Source: Thalassotalea sp. PP2-459 (GTDB lineage Bacteria > Pseudomonadota > Gammaproteobacteria > Enterobacterales > Alteromonadaceae). Taken from it: a DNA stretch of 64,000 nucleotides. Below, in pieces: positions 32,684 through 44,000 of the stretch (the stretch's first letter is position 1; every line of letters starts with the position of its first letter). Under the pieces are notes generated by a model. The model was not told the origin of the DNA and did no database searches. It saw nothing but the letters and a program-made list of their open reading frames with translations. Made by a program: the position numbers and the translations under genes. Location of the stretch: contig NZ_MKQD01000085.1 of NCBI RefSeq assembly GCF_001913705.1, positions 1-64,000 of the forward strand, read 5' to 3'.

Positions 32684-33404
32684 CGCCTTTTGATGGTAAG
32701 TAAATATATTGTAAATAGCCTGAAAAAATTTTATCTAAATCGAGTGTTTTGATCACCTCATCTAATTGCTTTTTCAGTTCCGTTCCCTCTTCATCTTTAG
32801 ATACTGCAATACTTGCAGGGATTAGACCAATTGATTGGTAATGAATACCGTAAATATCTTTTTCTGCCAATAAAGTCATCACTGATGATCGTTCAAACAA
32901 GAGCACATCTATACGACCTTTAATAAACATATCAACTAATTGATGCAAAGTCCGTACTTCAACAAATATATCAGGCTCTACACCAAGTTGCTGGGCAAAG
33001 AAGGTGGCGTTGCCTGCTGTAGTCCCTATACGATTTGGCTTGATGTGATCAATATTTAAATATTGTTGATCAAATGAGAAGAGATCTTATGTAGTCTGAA
33101 TTTGCCAATCTAGTTCAAGGGCATATTGGTAGAATGTTGCTGTTTCCAAGCCTTTAGGTGTATGGCCTGCAATATCAATACGTCCGTATTTAAGCTCATG
33201 CTTAGCCCTTGAATAAGTCATCAGTCTCACGTCAAAACGAAATGCTGATTTCTGTTCAATTGCTCTTAGCATATCAACAGTAAGACCTTCTTTACCTTCA
33301 GTAATAAAGGGAGGAAGTGGCTCAAACGCGATAACAATTTTCCTATTGTCACATGTTGCTTTTGTTGTTAATAACAGTAAAATTAAGCATAATAAAACTC
33401 TCAT
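32655..33404 (-). pseudogene. Solute-binding protein family 3-like gene with in-frame stop
   Basis: One reading frame of 250 codons runs from ATG 33404 to a TGA at 32655, interrupted only by TAA at 33087-33089 (codon 106). The first part has a signal peptide (LLCLILLLLTTKATC) and IAFEPLPPFITEGKEGLTVDMLRAI, typical of periplasmic binding proteins of the SBP_bac_3 type; the second part continues the fold with RIGTTAGNATFFAQQLGV and DVLLFERSS. Marine gammaproteobacteria have many such orphan receptors. As read, only a secreted 105-residue fragment would be made. It is a recent nonsense mutation, a sequencing error or readthrough. No transporter genes are next to it. Confidence 0.75.
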
Positions 33405-33562
33405 TTATTCTCACGCTATAAGTCACGTTAATTAATATTATTGCGTAATTCACTGCCAAATAAAATAATTTACTGATTAAATAATTAGCAAGTACATTGT
33501 ACAAAATTGATGTATATAAAACTTAATAAGCGCTAGAATAGAAAACCTTTATACTGATAAGG

Positions 33563-34717
33563 CTAGCTTTTTTGATGTGAAGTCATCATCGAGGCTAAAA
33601 TGCCAGCTATAACGCACGTCACCGCTGCCAACTCAAACGATAACATTGCACCTTTACCGTCTAACCAAAAGATGCCCGATAAAAATGCTCCCAATGCCCC
33701 ACCTATACCGTAAACGCCAGCAATATAAATCGCTTGTGCACGGTTCTGCTCTTGAATTGAGAAGTGTTGCTGTAAATATTGAATGGAAGCCGTGTGATAT
33801 AGTCCAAAACTAGCAGCGTGTAACAGTTGAACAAAAAACAAAATTATCGCGCTATCAGCCCAATGACCTGTGACATACCATCGAAGAGCAGTTAAAAAAA
33901 TACTTATGGCTAACAACACCCTAGGACCAAACAAATAATACAATCGCCCCGCGATAATAAAAATACCAATTTCAGCAACTGCACCAAGGCCAATATAAGC
34001 GCCAATTGCCATACTAGGATACGATAGATCACGAAGGTAAAGCGCAAAGAAACTATAATAAGGGCCGAAACTAATTTGTAATAATAAGCCCGCAGTAAAA
34101 AATAAAATAAAATTACGTTCTATTACTTTAGGGAAAATCGACACACGTTGAGCATTAGGTTTTATGTTTATCTTTGGCTGCTTAAGTAATAGGCTCGAGA
34201 TAAACAGCGCCAATAAAATACCCCAGCCTAAAATAACGAACACATCAGGTTGACTATCCACCAACAGCTCGCCAGCAATAATCACCGAAATAATAAACCC
34301 GATACTGCCCCATAGACGTATACGTGAATAGATATTGGCATTACGTCTAACGCTAACTAAAGTCATCACTTCAAGTTGTGGCTGAATAGCAGTCCAAAAT
34401 AGACTAAAAATTCCTAAGACAAAAGCGATAGGCCAATAATTCTCAACCCAAAATAATAACGAAAATAATACCAGCGATAAGCCAGCTCCTAATTGAATAA
34501 TAAGCCTAAGCTTACCCGTTTTATCTGCGGCATTTGCCCAGAGAGTTGGACCAATAATTTTCGTGGCGGTAAAAATAGCAATGAGCTCGCCAATATCACC
34601 AGAATTAAAGCCTTTACCATCGAGGAATACGCCTAAATATGGCACAACTAACCCTACGATGGCAAAGTATGCAAAGTAACTAAAAGAGAAAGAAAGAAAG
34701 CGTGGTGAAAGTGACAT
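33563..34717 (-). CDS. MFS transporter, HcaT/MFS_1-like
   Basis: Major facilitator protein of 384 residues with 12 expected helices. The N-terminal SYFAYFAIVGLVVPYLGVFL and the loop GPTLWANAADKTGKLRL between helices 2 and 3 resemble the MFS_1-like group that includes phenylpropionate permease HcaT and nucleoside permeases. Substrate cannot be told. It follows aroC by 27 bp on the same strand, probably in a prmB-aroC-MFS unit. Confidence 0.82.
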   Translation of the reverse strand: MSLSPRFLSFSFSYFAYFAIVGLVVPYLGVFLDGKGFNSGDIGELIAIFTATKIIGPTLWANAADKTGKLRLIIQLGAGLSLVLFSLLFWVENYWPIAFVLGIFSLFWTAIQPQLEVMTLVSVRRNANIYSRIRLWGSIGFIISVIIAGELLVDSQPDVFVILGWGILLALFISSLLLKQPKINIKPNAQRVSIFPKVIERNFILFFTAGLLLQISFGPYYSFFALYLRDLSYPSMAIGAYIGLGAVAEIGIFIIAGRLYYLFGPRVLLAISIFLTALRWYVTGHWADSAIILFFVQLLHAASFGLYHTASIQYLQQHFSIQEQNRAQAIYIAGVYGIGGALGAFLSGIFWLDGKGAMLSFELAAVTCVIAGILASMMTSHQKS

Positions 34718-34744
34718 TGCTGTTACTTCACCACGAATTTGCGG

Positions 34745-35842
34745 TTATCGTTCACCTGAAATTTGAGGTGTTGTGCAGATAGCATCTGCGTTTTGGCCAC
34801 GATGGCGTAAAAAATGATCCATTAATGTTAATGCCAACATGGCTTCTGCGATAGGTACGGCACGAATACCTACACAAGGATCATGACGCCCTTTAGTAAT
34901 TATCTCTGCGGCATTTCCATCAACATCGATGGTATTACCACTGACACCAATACTTGATGTTGGTTTTAATGCTAAATGTGCCACAACGGGCTGTCCGGAA
35001 GAAATCCCTCCTAACACACCACCAGCATGATTTGTTGCAAAACCTTCTGGCGTTAATTCATCTCGATGTTCCGAACCTTTTTGATTTACAACAGCAAAGC
35101 CATCACCAACTTCTACGCCTTTAACGGCATTAATTCCCATCATTGCATGCGCAATATCAGCGTCTAAACGGTCAAAAATGGGTTCACCAAGACCAACTGG
35201 TACATGCTTAGCAACAACCGTCACTTTGGCACCTATAGAATCTTTTTGTTTAATAATCGACCTAAGTAACTCATCAAGTTGCGTTAATTTATTTTCATCA
35301 GGAAAGAAAAAAGGGTTATCTTCAACGGTATTCCAATTATATTGCTCAGCGACAACATCACCAATTTGTGTCACACAACCGTTAATTTCAATACCAAACT
35401 TTTGCTTTAAGTATTTCTTAGCAATTGCGCCTGCGGCAACGCGCATTGCTGTTTCTCGAGCGGAAGAACGACCACCGCCTCGATAATCTCGTAAGCCATA
35501 TTTTTGTGAGTAAGTATAATCAGCATGACCAGGACGAAACGATTGGGCAATATTACCGTAGTCTTTAGAACGTTGGTCAGTGTTTTCAATCATTAAACCT
35601 ATAGGTGTACCTGTAGTTTTACCTTCAAAAACACCTGACATTATTTTGACTTCATCGGCTTCACGTCTTGCTGTTGTATAGCGAGATGTACCAGGTCGAC
35701 GGCGATCTAAATCTATCTGCAAGTCTTCTTCAGAGATTTCAAGCCCGGGAGGACAGCCATCAATAATTGCGCCCAAACCTAAACCGTGGCTTTCACCATA
35801 GGTGGTCACTGTAAATAATTTACCAAACGTATTTCCAGACAT
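34745..35842 (-). CDS. aroC: Chorismate synthase
   Basis: Last step of the shikimate pathway: eliminates phosphate from EPSP to form chorismate, using reduced FMN (365 residues, E. coli 361). Conserved signatures [18 protein letters not shown] near the N terminus, [14 protein letters not shown], and [20 protein letters not shown] are present. It starts 2 bp after the prmB stop. Identification is firm. Confidence 0.98.
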   Translation of the reverse strand: MSGNTFGKLFTVTTYGESHGLGLGAIIDGCPPGLEISEEDLQIDLDRRRPGTSRYTTARREADEVKIMSGVFEGKTTGTPIGLMIENTDQRSKDYGNIAQSFRPGHADYTYSQKYGLRDYRGGGRSSARETAMRVAAGAIAKKYLKQKFGIEINGCVTQIGDVVAEQYNWNTVEDNPFFFPDENKLTQLDELLRSIIKQKDSIGAKVTVVAKHVPVGLGEPIFDRLDADIAHAMMGINAVKGVEVGDGFAVVNQKGSEHRDELTPEGFATNHAGGVLGGISSGQPVVAHLALKPTSSIGVSGNTIDVDGNAAEIITKGRHDPCVGIRAVPIAEAMLALTLMDHFLRHRGQNADAICTTPQISGER

Positions 35843-35844
35843 AC

Positions 35845-36783
35845 TTAACGTTTCACTCGCTGATTAAAAATTTCTTGATGTTGTTGTAATTGTGCTTTGC
35901 TTAAACAGAACACCCCATGACCGCCCCTTTCAAGGGTGAGCCATTGAAAATCAACCTCTGGATAAACAGCTTCCAAATGCACCTGTGAATTACCCACTTC
36001 GCAAACTAATAATCCGTCATCCGTTAAATGTTGCGCCGCTTGAGCAAGTATTACTCGGGTAATGTCTAAACCATCTGGACCGCTTCCTAAGCCCATTTCA
36101 GGCTCGTGCGTAAACTCAGTAGGTAGACTATCAACATCTTGTTGGTCAACATAAGGTGGATTGGTAACAATTAAATCATATTTAAGCGCTTCAACAGAAG
36201 TAAAAATATCAGATTGAATTGGAATAACTTGTTCAGTTAACCCGTGATTTTCAATATTGATTTGAGCAACATTCAACGCATCGACCGATAAATCTAGGGC
36301 GTCAACTTCTGCCTCAGGAAAATAATGAGCACATGCTATTGCAATACAACCACTGCCAGTACACAAATCAAGAATGCGGTGCACTTCTTTATCTTTAGCG
36401 ATTAAAGGAAAAAAACGCTTTTCAATCCACTCGGCAATCGGTGAACGTGGCACTAACGTTCGTTCATCAACGTAAAACGGTAAACCAGCAAAGTAGGCTT
36501 GATTGGTTATATAAGCCGCTGGTACTTGTTGCTCTATTCGCTGTTCAATCAAGGCCAAACAAGCAAGCTTTTCATCCTGTGTTAAGCGACATTGCATAAT
36601 ATGCTCAGTTAAATGCGAGGGTAACTCGACAGCAAACATCATAAGGGTGATTGCTTCATCCCATGCGTTATCGTTGCCATGGCCAAAAAATAAGTCTGCG
36701 CGATTAAATTCGCTTGCTGCAAACCGCACATAGTCACCTAAAGTGAACAACTGCTTTGCTAATTCTTGATGTTGTTGAGTCAC
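35845..36783 (-). CDS. prmB: 50S ribosomal protein L3 N5-glutamine methyltransferase PrmB
   Basis: SAM-dependent methyltransferase acting on a glutamine of ribosomal protein L3 (312 residues, E. coli 310). SAM-binding motif [15 protein letters not shown] and catalytic NPPYVD are visible, plus the PrmB/HemK N-terminal helical domain. The start is GTG preceded by GGGGAG. It is divergent from smrB and upstream of aroC, as in E. coli. Confidence 0.96.
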   Translation of the reverse strand: MTQQHQELAKQLFTLGDYVRFAASEFNRADLFFGHGNDNAWDEAITLMMFAVELPSHLTEHIMQCRLTQDEKLACLALIEQRIEQQVPAAYITNQAYFAGLPFYVDERTLVPRSPIAEWIEKRFFPLIAKDKEVHRILDLCTGSGCIAIACAHYFPEAEVDALDLSVDALNVAQINIENHGLTEQVIPIQSDIFTSVEALKYDLIVTNPPYVDQQDVDSLPTEFTHEPEMGLGSGPDGLDITRVILAQAAQHLTDDGLLVCEVGNSQVHLEAVYPEVDFQWLTLERGGHGVFCLSKAQLQQHQEIFNQRVKR

Positions 36784-36858
36784 TCAACTCCCCTGTTAAT
36801 TTTCGAATACTATGAGGTTTTACTTGTTATTCATAGCCGATATTTTTAGACTTCACGT

Positions 36859-37407
36859 ATGAAATTTAAAGATGCCCTTTCGCCACAAGAAAAACAATTA
36901 TTTAAAGACGCTATAGGTAAGGTCAAACCTATGGTGCACGACAAGATACACCCACAAAAAAAATCCATCAAGTCCCAGCGTACTATTCTTAAAGAAAAAG
37001 TAGAAAAACAACTCGCTAGCTTTCATTTCTCAGACGAATTTGAACCAAATTTGACCACACAAGGACCAATGAAGTATGTACGTGATGGTGACAGTGCCTA
37101 CGAAGCGAAAAACCTAAGACGAGGCCTGTACCGCCCAGAGCTTATTTTAGATTTACACGGTTTAGCTCAACATCAAGCGAAACAAGAAATTGCCGCACTT
37201 TTGTATGCCAGCCAAAAAGAACATGTTCAATGTGTTTGTATTGTACACGGCCTAGGAGCAAAAATATTGAAAAACAAAGTGCCGCATTGGCTTGTACAAC
37301 ATCCAGATGTCATTGCTTTTCATCAGGCTCCTCTTGAATTTGGCGGTGACGGAGCTTTATTAGTATTACTCGATATTCACGATAAACTGATGCTCAAAGA
37401 AGATTAA
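36859..37407 (+). CDS. smrB: Ribosome rescue factor SmrB (Smr-domain endonuclease)
   Basis: Smr-domain protein of 182 residues (E. coli SmrB/YfcN 183) that cleaves mRNA at collided ribosomes. The N-terminal extension is lysine-rich. The Smr domain has DLHGLAQHQAKQEI (the DLHG motif, about 102-105) and IVHGLGAKILKNKVPHWL. It is divergent from prmB across a 75-bp spacer and convergent with sixA. Confidence 0.95.
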   Translation: MKFKDALSPQEKQLFKDAIGKVKPMVHDKIHPQKKSIKSQRTILKEKVEKQLASFHFSDEFEPNLTTQGPMKYVRDGDSAYEAKNLRRGLYRPELILDLHGLAQHQAKQEIAALLYASQKEHVQCVCIVHGLGAKILKNKVPHWLVQHPDVIAFHQAPLEFGGDGALLVLLDIHDKLMLKED

Positions 37408-37433
37408 TACCACTTTAAAAGATAAATCAAACA

Positions 37434-37910
37434 TTAACAAAGATCATAAGGAGCAACATGTCGGGTTAAATCTCCCTTCATTTTTTGCTTATCATAACTA
37501 ATTTCAGCGATAGCGGCCGTCGAAAATAAGGGGGCGACTGTATCAAAGGTCAACTCATCAACTAAATAGCTTACCAGTGGCATGTGAGAAATGATCAATA
37601 CACTTTCCAGTTTATCAGCTTGGCAGACACCATCAATATAATCATGCACTTCTCTAGCGTCGCCAGAAGGCGTAATAATATCAATTGTTGTAATGGGGGC
37701 GGAATGACTAACAGCTGACATTAATGTACTTGCCGTTTGCTGCGCTCGTTCAAAGGGACTAACAAAAACTTGGTCGAAAACAATATTGTTATCATTAAGC
37801 CATTTGGCCATTAATTTGGCTTCTAAGTGCCCTTGTTCTGTTAATGCCCTTTTGGCATCACTTGTTGCACGTGCACTTGCTTGACCATGGCGCATAACAT
37901 ATAACTGCAT
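37434..37910 (-). CDS. sixA: Phosphohistidine phosphatase SixA
   Basis: Histidine-phosphatase superfamily protein acting on phosphohistidine residues (158 residues, E. coli 161). The catalytic RHGQA motif is at residues 7-11 and the second histidine is in LIISHMPLVSYLVDEL. The frame is open to a TTG at 37922, but ATG 37910 (MQLYVMRHGQ) matches the family. In E. coli this gene lies beside fadJ; here an accessory block separates them. Confidence 0.94.
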   Translation of the reverse strand: MQLYVMRHGQASARATSDAKRALTEQGHLEAKLMAKWLNDNNIVFDQVFVSPFERAQQTASTLMSAVSHSAPITTIDIITPSGDAREVHDYIDGVCQADKLESVLIISHMPLVSYLVDELTFDTVAPLFSTAAIAEISYDKQKMKGDLTRHVAPYDLC

Positions 37911-38101
37911 AACTTCTACCAAGCCGTTAAAAATATAAGAGAAATAATAAATTGGCGCTATAGTAAAGGAATACGAGACATTGTTATAACATCAGTTAAG
38001 AATAAAATGGACTCAACTTATTCCATAGGGTAATTTAGAAGAAAATATTCATGATGTTGTACGTTTAAACTAAGCACTTTTTGGTAAGCTCGGAGCAGGT
38101 T

Positions 38102-40858
38102 TTGAAACAAAGTCCAAATGATCATAAGACATACTCAGCTATCACCTTAGAAAATGGTCTGCGAGTGTTACTTGTTCATCACAAGGAATCTAAAAAAGCC
38201 GCCGCTGCCCTTGCTGTAAACGTAGGGCATTTTAGTGATCCCGACGATCGTCAAGGTATGGCACATTTTCTTGAACATATGCTTTTTCTAGGCACTGAAA
38301 AATACCCTGACGGTAGTGAATATCAAAAGTTTATTAGCCAATACGGTGGTTCTAATAATGCATGGACCGCTACAGAACACACCTGTTTCTTTTTTGATAT
38401 TCATCACACCCATTTTGAACAAGCATTAGATAGATTTAGTCAGTTTTTTATAGCACCACTATTGTCAGAAGAGTTTGTGAATAAAGAACGTAAAAACATT
38501 GACGCAGAATTTAAACTAAAACTAAAAGATGATATTCGTCGTCTTTATGACGTACATAAAGCAACGATTAACCCTGAACATCCTTTTTCAAAATTTTCAG
38601 TTGGTAATACAGAAACGCTTTCTGACAAAGAAAACCGCTCATTACGCGACGAAGTTGACACATTTTTCCAGCAATATTACAACGCAAAAGCGATGACCTT
38701 AGTCTTGGAAGGCCCGCAAACGATTGAGGAGTTACGTTCATTCGCCACACAATATTTCACGGGTATTTCAGCTAATACATTACCGCCTAGTTTACCCGAT
38801 GTTTCCTTGTATTTACCTGCTCATCAAGGCATTAAAATTCAAGTTCAACCGGTAAAAAACGAACGACAGTTAATCATCAGTTTTGCACTACCAAGTATCG
38901 ATCAATACTATCGTCATAAGCCTGAATCATTATTAGCCTACTTATTAGGCCATGAAGGCGAAAACAGCATTTTGTCTTACTTAAAAAATAAACATTGGGC
39001 AATTGGGCTAACTGCAGGTTCAGGTATTAACGGCTATAACTTTAAAGATTTTAATATCAGCATTCGCTTAACGGATATAGGCACCCAGCATATTAATGAT
39101 ATTATCGACGCAGTATTCTTCTATATTTCCTTAATAAAAGAAGCTCCCTTAGCTGATTTTTACTATCAAGAAAAAAAAGCAATCGCAGAACTTTCTTTCC
39201 ATTATCACGAAAAAACCAAACCTATTGACTCTGTCAGTCAGCTAGTCATTAATATGCAGCATTACCCTGAGGAAGACTATATCTATGGCGATTACATGAT
39301 GGAGGGTATAGACAACAACAGTATTGAATACTTACTTGAAAAGCTTTCGCCTAATAACATGCGTGTTATTGTTATTGACCCGAAAGTGCAAGGCAATCAG
39401 GTAACTAATTGGTATCAGGTACCTTATAATGTTGAGCCTATAGCACAAAGTGAACTTGATCATTGGCAACATATTAATAAGGAACTTCCATTAGCCTTAC
39501 CTTCAGTAAATAATTATATTGTCGGCAATCCTGTTGTTTACGAAAACCAACAAGACAAATTCTCACAGCCCCAGCGTATTACCCAGCAAGATGGCTTAAC
39601 ACTTTGGTACAAACAAGACCAAACATTTAAAGTCCCTAAAGGCTATATCTATATTGGCATTGACGCACCAGCAACGTTAGAAAATGCACAAACCATTGCG
39701 ATGACTCGATTATATGTTGAGCTTTATACCGAGTCTGTTATCGAACAGCATTATGATGCAGAGTTAGCAGGCATACAGTACCACTTATATGCACATCAAG
39801 GGGGATTGACACTACAATTATCAGGCTTGAGTGAGAAACAAGAAGTATTACTCGCGCAATTACTAAATGAATTACAAAGCTTTCAATATCAAGAAAATAA
39901 ATTTAATTTAATCAAAAAACAATTGATAAATCACTGGAATAACGCCGAAAACAGTAAATCTATCTCACAATTATTCTCGGCACTTAGCGCGACCATGCAG
40001 CCGAAAAATCCAGATGCTAAATCATTAACTTCGGCTTTAGAACAAACAACGTTTGCTCGCTTTACACAGTTTTGCCAGTCTATCTTTACACGTGTAAATA
40101 TTGAAGTGCTCATTCACGGAAACTGGCAACGTGAACATGCAACATCCATTGAATACATCATCTTACAAGCTTTTAAAAATCAATTATCAAGCGACGCGAA
40201 ACAAGAGGTTCCAGTATTAGACATACAACAGCAAGGCTCTCTCTATTATCCACTAGCGTTACCAAAACACGATCATGCCGCTGTTATTTATTACCCTATG
40301 GTAGACCGAGCAACGACTACCGTTGCATTAACCATGATTATTAGCCAAATACTGTCACCGCAATTTTTTCATCAGATGCGCACTGAAAAACAATATGGCT
40401 ACTTAGTGGGGGTTGGTTATGTGCCAATCAATCGTTACCCTGGTATCGCATTTTACATACAATCACCAAATCATAATGCTGATAGTTTACTTTCAGCGAT
40501 GGATGACTTTATTAACAACAGCGGCGACCTCATAGATCAAATGAGTGAAGATGATTGGCATCATCTACAGAAAGGTCTTGCTAGTCAGCTACAAGAAAAA
40601 GACACCAGCTTACGCATTAAAAGCCAACGGTTTTGGAATGCAATATGTAACCAAGAGTTCGATTTCAATCAAAAACAAACCTTAATTGACACTTTATTGC
40701 GTATTAACAAAGATGATATCAAACAGTTTTTACTAAACAATATTGTCGTTTCAAAACAACCTAAAGATCGCCTATGCCTAGCCTCTTTAGCGCAAACATC
40801 TACTGAACAACTAACAGAGTTAAAAAATAAATTAACAAAGCTATCAATAAAACACTAA
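38102..40858 (+). CDS. Insulinase-family (M16A) zinc metallopeptidase, pitrilysin-like
   Basis: Large zinc peptidase of about 918 residues (4 M16 modules) that degrades short peptides. The inverted zinc motif HFLEH is at about residues 55-59, with the third ligand in RKNIDAEFKLK. There is no ATG; TTG 38081 is the outermost start, but TTG 38102 has CGGAG six bases upstream and I prefer it. Neither start gives a signal peptide, unlike periplasmic E. coli PtrA, so the enzyme is probably cytoplasmic. It stands alone between sixA and the GGDEF-EAL gene. Confidence 0.85.
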   Translation: MKQSPNDHKTYSAITLENGLRVLLVHHKESKKAAAALAVNVGHFSDPDDRQGMAHFLEHMLFLGTEKYPDGSEYQKFISQYGGSNNAWTATEHTCFFFDIHHTHFEQALDRFSQFFIAPLLSEEFVNKERKNIDAEFKLKLKDDIRRLYDVHKATINPEHPFSKFSVGNTETLSDKENRSLRDEVDTFFQQYYNAKAMTLVLEGPQTIEELRSFATQYFTGISANTLPPSLPDVSLYLPAHQGIKIQVQPVKNERQLIISFALPSIDQYYRHKPESLLAYLLGHEGENSILSYLKNKHWAIGLTAGSGINGYNFKDFNISIRLTDIGTQHINDIIDAVFFYISLIKEAPLADFYYQEKKAIAELSFHYHEKTKPIDSVSQLVINMQHYPEEDYIYGDYMMEGIDNNSIEYLLEKLSPNNMRVIVIDPKVQGNQVTNWYQVPYNVEPIAQSELDHWQHINKELPLALPSVNNYIVGNPVVYENQQDKFSQPQRITQQDGLTLWYKQDQTFKVPKGYIYIGIDAPATLENAQTIAMTRLYVELYTESVIEQHYDAELAGIQYHLYAHQGGLTLQLSGLSEKQEVLLAQLLNELQSFQYQENKFNLIKKQLINHWNNAENSKSISQLFSALSATMQPKNPDAKSLTSALEQTTFARFTQFCQSIFTRVNIEVLIHGNWQREHATSIEYIILQAFKNQLSSDAKQEVPVLDIQQQGSLYYPLALPKHDHAAVIYYPMVDRATTTVALTMIISQILSPQFFHQMRTEKQYGYLVGVGYVPINRYPGIAFYIQSPNHNADSLLSAMDDFINNSGDLIDQMSEDDWHHLQKGLASQLQEKDTSLRIKSQRFWNAICNQEFDFNQKQTLIDTLLRINKDDIKQFLLNNIVVSKQPKDRLCLASLAQTSTEQLTELKNKLTKLSIKH

Positions 40859-41002
40859 ACCTGCCGATATAGTTACTTACGTAAATGAATAAAATAAAGA
40901 CATGCAGGGTAATAATTTCGTCAAAAAGTTGACTTAACCATTATTCTGCTTTGTAATGGACTAAATAATAATAATACGTAACGTATTTATAGGTAGTGTT
41001 AA

Positions 41003-44000
41003 GTGCGTCTTTCTATTTCTAAATTTTTGTTCTGTAAAGATAAAAACATATTTTCCACACTCGTATTTCTTGCCGCAATTTTTCCAACTTTTTTACATGC
41101 TTCAACACAAATAAACCAACATGGCACGCCGCTTACCGTTCAGCACTTAAAGCCTGCACAAGGTTTGTCACAAAACTATGTTTTTGACATGGTGCAAGAC
41201 AAAGATGGCTTTATTTGGGTTGGTACTGATGATGGATTAAATAAATACGATGGTAAATCCTTTAAACAATATCGTTTCAATTCACTTGATGCACAATCGC
41301 TCGCCGGCAATAGTATTCGAAACTTACTAATCGATTCAAATAATAACTTATGGATTGGTACTGACAACGGCGTTAGTATTTACAATACTGAATTAGATAA
41401 CTTCACCACATTTCGCGCAGAACAAGGTAATGATAATACGCTTACCGATAATTTTGTTTGGCAAATTTATGAAGATGCCAACCACAATATTTGGGTCGCG
41501 ACCGAAAATGCATTACATCGTTTTAATAAAGAAGAACAATCATTTACTCATATAAAAGTCAGAAAAATTTCAGACAATACCTTATTAAATTTCAATGCGA
41601 TAAGAACTTTCTTCCAAGATGAAAAAGGCAATTATTGGATCAGCAACTACGATGGTGACTTTTATATTTTAACGCCAAACTTAACACCAGATACGGTATT
41701 AACCAACCAAATAGCTGAAACATTAGGCGGTCAAACCTTTAAAATTCGTCAAATTGAATACCACCAGCGTAAAAACCATTATTGGATTGCTGTCGATAAT
41801 AGCATTGTCATACTTGATAGTAATTTTGACCTTTATCGTCAATACGACTTAAACCAAACAAATAGTGCAGTGACTGAAATTAGAAGCTTTGGCAAGCTGA
41901 ACGATGCACTATACTGGGTTGGCACCGACAATGGCCTTTATTCTATTAACCCTTTAGAAGATAAAGCGTTTAAACATCAGTTTTCAAATATTACCCCGCA
42001 TGCCTTCAATACTAATATAATTAAAGTGTTTATCGATAATGAAAAACATATTTGGATTGGCAGTTTTAACGGTTTAATGAAAGCCAATTATTCCTCTTTG
42101 CTAATTTCTCATAGTAAAAACTTAGCAACTCCAATTGTTGAAAACATTGAGAATATCACGGCTCTTGAAGAACACATTTTATTGTCTAAAGATGGTGAAC
42201 TGGCGCTTTTCAATACGCAATCTAACACCCATAAAAACATTCCACTAGCACATCCAGTTGATCAAATATTTCAAACAGCCGAAGACACCTACATTGTTTC
42301 AATGCACAATGAGCTTTTTCGATTTAACAGCAAAACATTGATACCTGAAGAAATTCAACCTTGGACAACTTCAAAACGACATCAACTAGGTATTAACCTC
42401 ATTGGCCTACAAAACAAAATTTGGTACATAGAAGACTCAGGAAATCTCTCTTCTTTTGATTTATTGGATTTTTCCACACAGCCTCATTTAAACAAGAAGA
42501 AGTTTTTAAATTTATCGGCCACTAAAGATGGTAATTTGCTGCTAATTTCTACAAAAAAAGAACTTTTATATTATCAAGTTGATTCAAACTCAGTGAAAGA
42601 GTTTACGCTCAAAAATAAGCATAACTTCATTTTTGAAGACATCATTACTATCAAAGATACGACAAAGTATTTAATTCTTGGCTCAAATTCGCAAGGTGCA
42701 TTAGTGGTGAATAAAGCCAATGGTCATGGCACTTGGTTTAATGAAACATCTGGATTACTCAATAATTATATTAACGCTATAGTACTAGATAGTAATGGAA
42801 ACGCTTGGCTAAGTAGCAACAAAGGGTTTAGTTTTATTGATCTACAAACATTAGATGTAAGAAATTTTTATAAAGATTATAATCTTGAAAATAATGAAAA
42901 TTATGCCCATAGCTCAACGATAGACACCAATGGCAATATTTACTTTGGTGGAAATAACGGCTTCAATTGGTTTACACCAGACAAACTACTCGCTTTTACT
43001 TTTGAAATTTCTCCCCCCGTACTCACTTCATTATTAATCGCAAATAAAGAAGTATCGGTAACTTCAACGCCAACCAAAGATCAATTTACTTTATCCGCTC
43101 AGCTTAATACCCTAAAAGAAATTACCTTAGCGCATGTTCACTCCCCTTTTAGTATTGAATTTATATCACCAAATGCTAGCTTGCCCGAACAACTTGGCTA
43201 TCAATACCGCTTAATAGGTGTTGATGATAATTGGCTAACAGCAACCGCAAATAATTTACGAGCAACCTATACCAATTTAAGTGCTGGCAGTTATGTTTTT
43301 GAAGTTCAGGCTTATGACCGCTATTCGCCAAAAACGTATACGGCTAATAGTTTATCGATAGAAATACTGCCCCCTTGGTGGTTATCTAGTAGTGCAATTC
43401 TTGTTTATAGTCTCGTAGTACTATTGGCACTATCTTATTTATTACAACAATTTAGACATAAAAGAATTTATCACTTACAAATTAAAGAAAGTGAAGAGCG
43501 CCTTAAACTATCACTCTGGGGTAGTGGCGATGAAATGTGGGACTGGAACATTAAAAACGGTAAAATTTATCGCTCTAATATTTGGGGTACGCTTGAATTT
43601 CCACAAGATGGCAAGCGCAACTTAGGTAATAACGATGATAATGAAACCAATGTAAACAAAGGTGATATCACACGGATAACTAAAGCACTACAAGATCACT
43701 TTGACGAAAAAACAGAACATTTCGAAGCTACCTATCGTGTTAAGAACAAACTAGGTAATTGGATTTGGATTTTAGACCGCGGCAAAATAGTTGAACGCGA
43801 TGAGAAAAATAACCCTGTTCGAATGACTGGAACATTAAAAGACATCAGTCAAATAAAGAAAGCTGATGAGCGCTTAAAGTTATTTGCCAAATGCTTTGAA
43901 AACATCTCAGACGCTGTAGTCATTTACGATCGTCAATTTTTTGTTGTGGATATCAATAAAGCTTTCCAACGTATTACCGGTAAAACTAAAAAGCAAATGA

